From contig JANTQF010000109.1 in NCBI GenBank assembly GCA_032988165.1, positions 1 to 64,000 of the forward strand: a stretch of DNA of 64,000 nt. Reading direction: 5' to 3'. The notes below the pieces were generated by a model, which saw only the letters and a list, made by a program, of their open reading frames with translations, made no database searches and was not told where the DNA came from. Origin of the DNA: Emmonsiellopsis sp. PD_33 (taxonomy: Eukaryota > Ascomycota > Eurotiomycetes > Onygenales > Ajellomycetaceae). A program made the position numbers and the translations under genes. Shown here in pieces: positions 55,933-64,000 of the stretch; the first letter of the stretch is position 1, and every line of letters begins with the position of its first letter.

Positions 55933-56282
55933 CGTTGGAATATTCAGGCTGGGGGAACTGGGATATATAGAAGAGGCGATGCGGACAATAAAGACTTGAT
56001 CAGTGGAATAATTGCATCTTCAAGATTTAATTGATTCATTCAGTCCAACTTTCCCCTCCGCGGTCAAATGGTCGGCGTCAACAAATGTTTGTCTTGTTTG
56101 CATCCCTGTCAAGATCCATCGTCATGGCCTCAACTCCGCCGATTTCTGATATGCTTCACCGTCAGGAGAAGTCAACATATATGACACAGGGATACTGGAG
56201 GGTATTCTGACCCCTCTCTATATTCCCCTACATAATAATAAACCTCATTAATGTCGTTTTCCCTCATATGACATCCGCAACC

Positions 56283-57712
56283 ATGGCCGGAGACACCCCC
56301 GACCCCCACGACGACGAATATGTCGCCCAGCTCCTCGCCAAAGACGCGCGCGAGAGCTCCCTACGATACTCAACACTAGGGATGAACGCATTCATGCCAA
56401 AAAGGTGCCCGTCCCTCGCCTCACCACATCCTACCTATCTTATCTAACTCATTCCAGACCCTCCTCCGGAGCGCCAAAACCAAATACCCGCTTCCTAAAA
56501 AACATTCTGCGCGAAACAGATAGCCACAATGCGAGCCTGAAGAGGAAGGAGGAGGAGGAGGCGCGGGCGAGAATGAGAGCGCTGCGGAATAGCCGATCGT
56601 CTAGTTCGAAACAGGATCGCGCGCTGTATGACGTGCGGGCCGCGAAGCGGAGAAGAGTTGAGGGGCCTTCCGATCAGGGATGCGAGCGGGACCGGGACCG
56701 GGACCGGGATAGTTCGCGGCGCAAGAGGGAGGAAGATGATGTTCGACATGGCTCGGGTGACCGGGATAAGGATCGGAGGAAACGGGAGAAGAGACACAGT
56801 GATGACTCTGAGGAGGAGAATAGGAAACCTAGATCGCATTCGAGACGGCACAAGGACGATCGACCTCGTCATCGTTCCAGCAGGCGAGATGCAGAGTATT
56901 CCAGATCGTCAGAGAAATATAGATCAGACGAGGACGATCGAGAGGAAAGTCGTCATCGACGCCATAAACACCATCGCCACCGCTCACGGAGTAGATCACG
57001 GTCTCCAGAGCGCCGGAGCGAGCGGCGGAGGGAGAGGACAGATGATGAACGGCACTCGCGCCGAAGACATCGCACATCTACGTCTACAACTAACACATCC
57101 CGGACTAAACACACCAGCAACAAATCCCCGAGTCAAGCTCCGTCAGGCCACGACAGCCCCGCCCCAGAAACCCAATTCCAAACCCACCAATCCCCTCCCC
57201 CCTCAGACTCCGACTCTGACCCCCTAGAATCCCTCATCGGCCCCCTCCCCCCCTCAGCTAACGACGTCATCCCCCGCGGCCGCGGCGCCTACACCTCCAG
57301 GCAGAGCAACATCGACTCACACTTTGCATCCGGCTACGACCCATCTCTCGACATCCACCCAGACAATGACGACGACAATGACGCCACCACAAAAAAATCC
57401 ACGCGCCGACCCGTCGCGGGTCTCGCCACGGAGGACGACGACTGGGATATGGCGCTGGAGGCGCTGCGGGATCGTGCGCTGTGGAAGCGGAAGGGTGCAG
57501 AGAGGTTGAGAGAGGCTGGGTTTGAGGAGGGGGTTGTGGAGAAGTGGGCTGGGAATAGGGCGTTTGCTGGGCTGGAGGGGGCAGGCAGGGATAGGGATGG
57601 GGATGGGAATGTGGAGGATGTGAGATGGGCGAAGAGGGGGGAGAAGAGGGAGTGGGATCGGGGGAAGGTGGTGGATGAGGAGGGGCATGTGGATGTTCGA
57701 GCTGAGTGGTAG
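56283..57712 (+). CDS. RS/RD-rich nuclear protein, possibly splicing-related
   Basis: Two exons: 56283-56404 and 56458-57712, total 458 residues; the 53-bp intron splits an Arg codon. An in-frame ATG five codons upstream (56268) is an alternative start. Order: short acidic start (MAGDTPDPHDDEYVAQLLA), a conserved-looking block across the junction (MNAFMPKRPSSGAPKPNTRF, LKNILRETDSHNASLKRKEE), then a long Arg/Asp/Ser-rich region (RDRDRDSSRRKREEDD, RHRSRSRSRSPERRSERR; about residues 95-240) like those of splicing factors. It ends with a folded-looking C-terminus (WDMALEALRDRALWKRKGAE) and a Trp-rich end. RS and RD dipeptides indicate nuclear speckle or spliceosome association, but I do not recognise a specific family. 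The divergent neighbour is SOS7, with 350 bp between starts. Confidence 0.7.
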
Positions 57713-59352
57713 TGCCGATTAATTAATTGGATTTGGTTATGGGGTATGGGTTTTGATTTTTGGAAGCTATATGCCATGCCATGCCCTTCATCATAGGCAT
57801 AGATAGGTCTATTATAGCATTCTTCAGTGGGTATGTATACGCCTAACACATGGGGATGGATGGGATACATATCGTATATGTGCATAATAACATCCATGAG
57901 GCAAATGGCCCATAACTTACTTTAGCTATATTAATTATCACATGAGGTATATAATAAAAGCCCGACCGGAATTTCTTCTTCTTCTTCCTAGGTGACACAA
58001 CATTTCATAGTTCCCAGCCTTTTCCCCCCTCCTAAGGATTTCTCGATTGCCTCCAAGGTTGCCACCCTCCCACCCCCTTTAGCCAAACAATACACATAGT
58101 AGTTAGTTAGTTGGTCATGAATTCTTGATCGAGCCACAAGAAATATATGCATATTTCCTCAGAAATGCCCATGAGATGCACCATGTGTTGATTTCCTTTT
58201 AGCTTTCCAGGGTTCTAGCTGTCTGTCCATCCCCTCCTCACCCCCCTTATTAACACAGCAATTGTAAATTGGATAAATCATGACATGATTGGACTAATTG
58301 AAGGCATAAGAGGGTGGGCGGTGTAGTAAGAGAGGATAATGATGTGGTGGTAGTTAGCAAATCAGGCTGTCGATTATTATCTGGCCGATATATATTTTCC
58401 TCTCCCTTTTCTTTTACAGAAGATAATAAGACTGATAAATGTGCGATCTTTCAAATATCAAGCGTGCAGGTGCATTGCGAGTAAGAAGAGGATTGAGGTT
58501 ATTTTTTTTTCTTTCGGGGTACTATGAGAAAACATGTCGAGGAAAACAAAGGGGGTATATATTTTACTTGAAGTGGGGGGACGGTGACAGGTTAAATAAC
58601 AAAGAATAGCATGGAAAAAAGAAAGACAATATATAGATATATATAACTGCAGCGGAGGTGGATTGATGATGGTGACGAGAGTGAAAAATGAGGAAATAAA
58701 AGGAAGGAAGCAAACAACAAAACAGCCGTGATAGCCCTGGTCACCCTAAACGACCATAATCTATATCAGCACTCGAGTCCTCAACGGCAGGCAAATATCT
58801 GGATGCCTCTCCGCGGAGACTTCTAGATATTGGCTCACGGTCTTCCATAAGGCCACGAAATGTATGTAAAGCATTCTTTTTCTTTTTTCGATCGTGCCCA
58901 TTTTGTGGAATAGAAAAAGAAGGACGAAAAACGAGGAGACGAGGCGGAAGGGGAAAAGACGACCATATCATTTCATAACCCTCAACATACCCGCTAACCT
59001 CCAAACCCAGGACTAGGTTGTCGCAGCCATCAACAGTAGCACACCGGTGCGATTCGAGGGGTGTTATTAGGTGTCCTTCGTTTGTTCGGTGGCATTAGGC
59101 TAACATAGGCATTGGCGGCCAAAGCCCTTGTCCATAGAACCAGCGAACAGATAGAATATCCATCCGCTTGTGCTATGGGCTAACAACTTGTTTCTATTTA
59201 TCGGCGATCATGAGCCGCTCGGAGAAATTTGGTTCCGTTTGCCATCCAATGGTCTGGTCAAAAGTGCCTCGATTGACTCTGCTATATGCGAGCAGCCCAA
59301 CCAAATTTCGTCTTGTGTAATGCAATTGGTCGTCCATGCGATTGCACATCAG
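57713..59352. other. Convergent intergenic interval
   Basis: About 1.6 kb between two genes that both end here. AT-rich, with poly-A-like and TATATA stretches (57930-58650). An 87-codon minus frame (58741-59004) has no domain. No gene supported. Confidence 0.4.
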
Positions 59353-60704
59353 CTAGCTATATTGTCTCGGTCGATGCCAGAAGCGCCCTGTTTTTCCATC
59401 TAGAACATTGGTCCGATCCATAAAATTGTAAAGACGCAATAGCGTCCCAAGCGGCTGCGTAGTGGCAATCTCCGGAGGCCTTGCGCTCGGTTGCACAGCC
59501 CGGGCATTCCCCTCTCCGATACCAAGAGTTTCCTTAAGGGACCCTAGAGTGACTTCGCTCGCAAAATCAACCAAGCTCCCGAGGAATCTAATCCAGTGTA
59601 TCATGGTTTCAGGATCCAATGCCTCGACAGGTTGGCGGAATTGGATTGTTCCTCCTCTGGATGATGTCGCAGGATTGGCATCAGCGTGGTTATTTGTGCC
59701 CCCGACCGGGTCCAGAAGCGAGGAAAAACTGTACTTAAAGTAGCAGTGGTCATTTGGTTGATTCAGCTCCGGCAGGGCTGGGTTCATGGCACGAACAACC
59801 GAAGGAATATCGGGACACGTCTCGAGTAAATATTTCGCTAGAACTGAGCGGGGGCAATTCCTAGCGACGTTAGGAGGTAGAAAATGCGGGCTTTTTCGCG
59901 GGCTCAACCATCGCTTCAATACTTTCCTGTTAATTCCGAAACAACCAGAATAACGGAGGCGGGTGGTTCAAACTCACCGGACTTTTCAAGCCTTTCAAAG
60001 GTTTTTCTAAGCTGAACATATTATCAAGCACGGGCTCGTAGACCAGTAGGATCATTGCAAGGTTACGGACTGTGTGGAATGAGAAACCCGTGTCGGCATG
60101 GGGATCGTTCCCGATGTGCACCTGGAGGGTGGTGCTACTGTTCAAATCGGTAAAGAAATTTGAACTGTTGTTCAGGATTGGATTGGCCTGTCCAGATCTC
60201 GAGGAAAATATACGCTCGATATCAACCTCCCATCTCTCGGAGTGAAGAGCAAGTTGCGGCGAGATGACTTCCAGGGGTTGTGTTTCATCTGTCACAACAT
60301 TAGTAAATCCCCCTTCGCCAGAGATAACTAGAAATGCTAGCTCTTTTTATTGTCATTGTCATTGTCATTGTCGTTGCCGTTTTCTTTTCGCTTGCTAGGT
60401 TCTCGGGGTATAAAAATAAAGAATGTGCCTCACAATCCATGAACCACTCCGGGTGTACCGGCTGGACAGCTGGATCTGTCGATAATACCCAACTTCCATT
60501 ATAAACTCCTCGATCCTGGTCATCTAGCTCCGTCTCAGCCCTGACCCGAATGCCTTGTCCCCGAAGACGGGCTGCAATTAAATGTGATAAAGAACCGTAG
60601 GGGATGTAGCTGAAGCTAGTCGCTTTCATGGCAGTGAATATGCCAGCTTTCAGCACAACCGTAAGAGCTGAGCCAGACATATCTGTTGGCAGTGTGGATA
60701 GCAT
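59353..60704 (-). CDS. Amidoligase-family protein, N-terminus apparently missing
   Basis: Fungal member of the amidoligase (Amidoligase_2, ATP-grasp-like/COOH-NH2 ligase) family; function unknown. Model on the minus strand: 60704-60434, 60288-59978 and 59913-59353, about 380 residues. Support: NGSWVLSTDPAV, a W-V--D-S-type block; LEVISPQL, the family E-(V)SP-L motif; ERWEVDIERIF; LQVHIGNDPHADTGF, the HVHIG motif; and TVRNLAMILLVYEPVLDNMF, the conserved helix with YE. The family usually starts with a G-E-EF strand before this, and I cannot find it in any frame within about 250 bp upstream. The first acceptor and both donors are GT-AG; the last acceptor (GAAG) is forced by frame and least sure. 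The gene may be truncated, decayed, or have an exon I failed to see. Confidence 0.55.
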
Positions 60705-62644
60705 CCCCCGAACTATATCTTATCGAGCAGGGGAGGTGTTTGGCAAAAAGGTCATTATTTCGAGGGACGTGTCGGGTGTGGAAAGTCGTTTGTTGTCGAC
60801 AAAAGGACGGAAGCTTCACAATTATAAGTATCTTTCGCGGGAAATATTATGCATGCAACTTGTTTGGGTTGATGAAGGAAAAAAGGAATGTACCCTGCAT
60901 AGCAAGGCAACGGGTTTAAGGCAACTGACTGTCTTGTTTGCTTTGGGCAGTCCCGGGCGGGCTGATTCAAAACTTCGAAGGGCCTAGATCCCCAGCTCTA
61001 TTCAGAGGTCAAACCAAGCTATGGTCGACAAAATTGGCCGTGGGGGCACGTCTGGATATCTGAGGCCAATGGAGCAAAGGATGGCAGAGGTAATTCCAAA
61101 TAAGTAGAATGAAAGCGTAAAAAGAAACGGAAGCGGACTTGGGAAAGAACCGTGAACCAATATGAAGCGGAAAAGGTGTCGAATAGTAACCCACCTGTTG
61201 ATAAAGCAGGCCAACACGCGCAGAAATTTTCGGAGAGAGGCTCAGGAATACAAAAGCGCGGGATCTTGCAGCCCTAGAGGGTCTAGCCTTCCTATCACGC
61301 CTCGCATCTGTTTAGCAGCTTGATGGGCAAACGAATGATGGCACCGACTGCCAGGGATGTGCTGCAGAATAAGGATGCAGAGGTCAGGGAGCGATGCACC
61401 ATTGGCAAGTAAGATGACAGCCCAACACTCCCAAGCGCGGCAAATGCGAGAAATTATTTCGATGGATATCAGCAGCCAAGCGGAGGGTTTGCACAATCCA
61501 TCGAGGGCCTTCAAAGGGGCCGATAAATACTTTTTCTCACGCACTTTGCTTTTCCTTCTTTTATTTTCTGCACTTTGATAAGCTACAGGACGCACCGTCA
61601 CACAGAACACAGGAGAGCCAAGTACGAGCTGGAGTTCAGAACAAGGCTGCAGATGTGATTGATCGAATCGGACAGACAGCACAGCACTAGTAGAACAGAA
61701 TCATGGTAGAGACCTGCGAGTAGGGGAGGGGAAGAATGGGTATCATCCGTCAGATCAGACGCAGGGCCCCAAAAATGCGACCTGTTGGGAGGTAACTTGT
61801 AAGAAATCGAGAGCAAAGAGCAGCGGCGGGCGATGAGACATTGGCGTGTCAAGCCTCAATATGGCATTCTCACGCCAGAAAAGCGGGGAGAAAGGGTCTA
61901 GAACAAGAGCAGTCTCTTCTTCCTGCTGCGAGGACGACCAGCCCACCCCCTCCTCCTGCATATTGCGAGCCGGAACCATCCAGTCAGAGGCCCGGGAGCA
62001 GCGCCGTCGGCGGACGCTCAGAACTAGAGCGCCAAGGGAGCATGAGGCTTGTGAATTGTTGGGGACTGGCCGGTGGATTCGTGCAGCAGAGGACGCGACC
62101 ATGGCGCCTGCGGAGGTTTTGGGCAAGTTACCTGCGTGGAATGATATGCGCTGCCAGCGCTGGGCGAGGCCATCCACGCTCACCGATGTTTGGATGATCA
62201 CCAGCAACGAACTAGCTCTCGAGCAGCCAACGGGGATCTCTCATGGGCATCTCGAGACTCGTCCTCGCGCCTGGCTGCCTCGATGTCTTGCACCCGGATG
62301 TCTAGCATCTGGAGGTCCGAGGAGGAGAGGGGGTGGTGAATCCAGGTGTCGACAAGAGAGGAGGTGAGAGGGAGACGGGGGTGATTGGTCAGCTTGAGCC
62401 TCATCCACCACTCTCCTCGGTCAGACTGTCAGACTCCAGACGTCGACATCGCCGTCAGCACAACATCCGTCAAGGCGTCTCTTTGGCGCGGTGGTCCTGT
62501 GGATCAGTAGATGACGCCATCTCGGAGCCACCAACCCCCCGCAGCCCACCGGTCTCAAATAATATCACCACATCCCCCGCTGCACCGCTTCGATCCAAAC
62601 AAACACGTCGATTCAGCTCGCTGCCCGTGTCTGATCCGCTCCCT
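60705..62644. other. Intergenic interval before DODA gene
   Basis: About 1.9 kb with many overlapping short frames on both strands (up to 173 codons at 61846-62367), none with a domain or joining exons. The frame 62333-62731 contains the first exon of the DOPA dioxygenase-like gene. No RNA gene recognised. Confidence 0.4.
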
Positions 62645-63462
62645 ATGGCCATGACCGACCAGTTCGCCTTCTCCTATCCTTCGCCGCTTCAGGGCTACGA
62701 GAACCTGCCCCCGCTTCCCGAGTATGTGTAGGACAGCTATGCGTCTTTGAGCAACTCCGTCTTTCTGACGCTGGGATAGGGACAAGGACGCAGACGGCAA
62801 GTCGTTCAAGAACCCGCAGCATGGCATCCTGAGCAAGGCATACGAGGAGTTTCCAGACCCACTGGACAAAGGTCGGCGGGGTGGCTTTGATATTCACATC
62901 TACCACTATCAGGTTGGTTTGTTGGTGTTGGCAGCTGGATGTTGGACGTTGGACACGCCGCTTTGATATACATAACAGCCACTAAATCGGGCCCAACAGA
63001 ACAATCCGGATCAGGTCGCATTTGCAAAGGCGCTTTGGGAACGGATTCGTCGCGAATGTAATCCCCACCCCTCCAGTTTATGGATGAATGCCCCCCATCA
63101 GAGACTAGAGCCTATTATTTGTATACGCTTTGAACTTTACTCGTCTTGATCATCGCCAACCCAACTGAACAATTCTCACTACCATAGTCCCCGAACTCCG
63201 CATCTATACCTTCTTCGACCGCCCCATTGGGCCACACCCAGTCGCCATGTTCGAAGTCAATCTCTTCACGCCCGCCCAGTTTGGAGCCTTCATCCCGTGG
63301 CTGGTGATCAACCGTGGTCCGCTAAGTGTCCTAATTCATCCCAATACGGGGGATGCGCAAGATGAGGAACGAAATCATACACAAAGAGCCACATGGATGG
63401 GTGACCGCATCCCCTTGGATCTGCGGGTGTTCAAGCTTATGCGGGAGAAGCAGGGGTCCTAG
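62645..63462 (+). CDS. DOPA 4,5-dioxygenase family protein
   Basis: Small extradiol-type ring-cleaving dioxygenase fold. Family members from fungi and bacteria act on DOPA or remain uncharacterised. Four exons: 62645-62721, 62780-62912, 63000-63057 and 63188-63462, 180 residues, all in frame. Start MAMTDQFAF; a second in-frame ATG two codons later is an alternative. Landmarks: GFDIHIYHYQ (metal-binding His pair), ALWERIRREFPELRIYTFF, PIGPHPVAMFEVN, and VLIHPNTGD followed by HTQRATWMG, giving the conserved histidines of the family. Length is typical. It looks functional; substrate is not deducible from sequence. Confidence 0.85.
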
Positions 63463-64000
63463 AGTGGCCCTTTCGGTCGCCCCGAGGGGCCAGGTTATGG
63501 TATGGCGACTATCCCGCCGAGGAGGTGTTTGTTTTCCATTGCCCCGCGTGTATATTTGTGTCGCCGGGGGGATATGCGGGGCCCCGCGGCTCCTAGTCGC
63601 CGAACAAAATGTATAATGTCTATGCGCCAGATGTGTTTGCGTCAAGTTACACTGCGGGCATTGATTCGAAATATGGATCCCGAAGCGGGGATGGAATCTA
63701 GTCGCACAAATCTGTGATAGGGTACTTTTTTGTCTTCACTGCGCATTCGCTCTCTTACATAGCTGAGAGATTAATGAATGGACTGGTGTTACCTGGCCAT
63801 GATCACCTATCGTCAATCTGCAGAAGCCCTTCAGCTCTCCCCACACCACAACAGTCACCCCGGACTGTCCATCGTGCAACGCACAAGATGACCTATCAAT
63901 CGATCTACCCACTATCTCGCATCGAGATAACTAATAGCCCCTTACATAGCTAGCTTTTATATCCCTCAGCGGGGAGGGCCCGACCACATCACATTACCAG
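63463..64000. other. Right-end intergenic region
   Basis: 538 bp after the dioxygenase stop. Short frames only; no gene supported. The sequence ends without a recognisable next feature. Confidence 0.4.

Noticed and set aside
61755..62404. Overlapping long frames on both strands (150 and 173 codons)
   Set aside because: Mutually overlapping, no domains, no coding bias. Typical GC-rich chance frames.
1..64000. CRISPR arrays, operons or phage genes
   Set aside because: None seen; spliced genes and gene content are clearly those of a fungal nucleus.

Overview
This window is nuclear DNA from a filamentous ascomycete, most likely a eurotiomycete. Genes carry short GT-AG introns (about 50-140 bp), and the protein families are typical of ascomycetes: fungal-type SNX3, Sos7, Rim2, Sss1 and a DUF7704 membrane protein. 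CpG-directed decay of the one recognisable transposon would fit Onygenales, but the order is an inference, not something I can prove here. All exon structures were joined by hand from splice consensus and reading frame.

Layout: 1-4 kb holds the 3' end of a D-lactate dehydrogenase, aspartate-semialdehyde dehydrogenase (HOM2) and ribosomal protein eS4. 4-14 kb is gene-poor with one divergent RasGEF-like gene. 14-31 kb is a dense housekeeping block: DUF7704 membrane protein, a two-Myb telobox-type factor, sorting nexin 3, a WDR23/DCAF11-type WD40 protein, the Sec61 gamma subunit, a CFIm68-like RNA-binding protein, an unrecognised basic protein and a three-finger C2H2 protein. 31-50 kb is accessory: a minisatellite, an intact eight-exon flavin monooxygenase with an N-terminal NTF2-like region, a dead 2-kb Fot1/pogo-type transposon, and about 11 kb with no supportable gene. 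50-64 kb returns to conserved genes: Rim2 carrier, divergent RPL21/RPS9 pair, kinetochore Sos7, an RS/RD-rich nuclear protein, an amidoligase-family gene apparently lacking its N-terminus, and a DOPA 4,5-dioxygenase-family protein.

The two observations I rate highest are these. (1) The Fot1-like element is almost completely CpG-free (one CpG in about 2 kb). Its two 106-bp terminal repeats differ only by transitions, mostly TG opposite CA, and a catalytic Asp codon and at least one stop fit the same CpG decay. (2) Telobox-like sequences (AGCCCTAA / AACCCTAA) lie in both ribosomal-protein promoter regions of the window, while the window also encodes a two-Myb protein with telobox-type recognition helices, which suggests a testable regulatory link.
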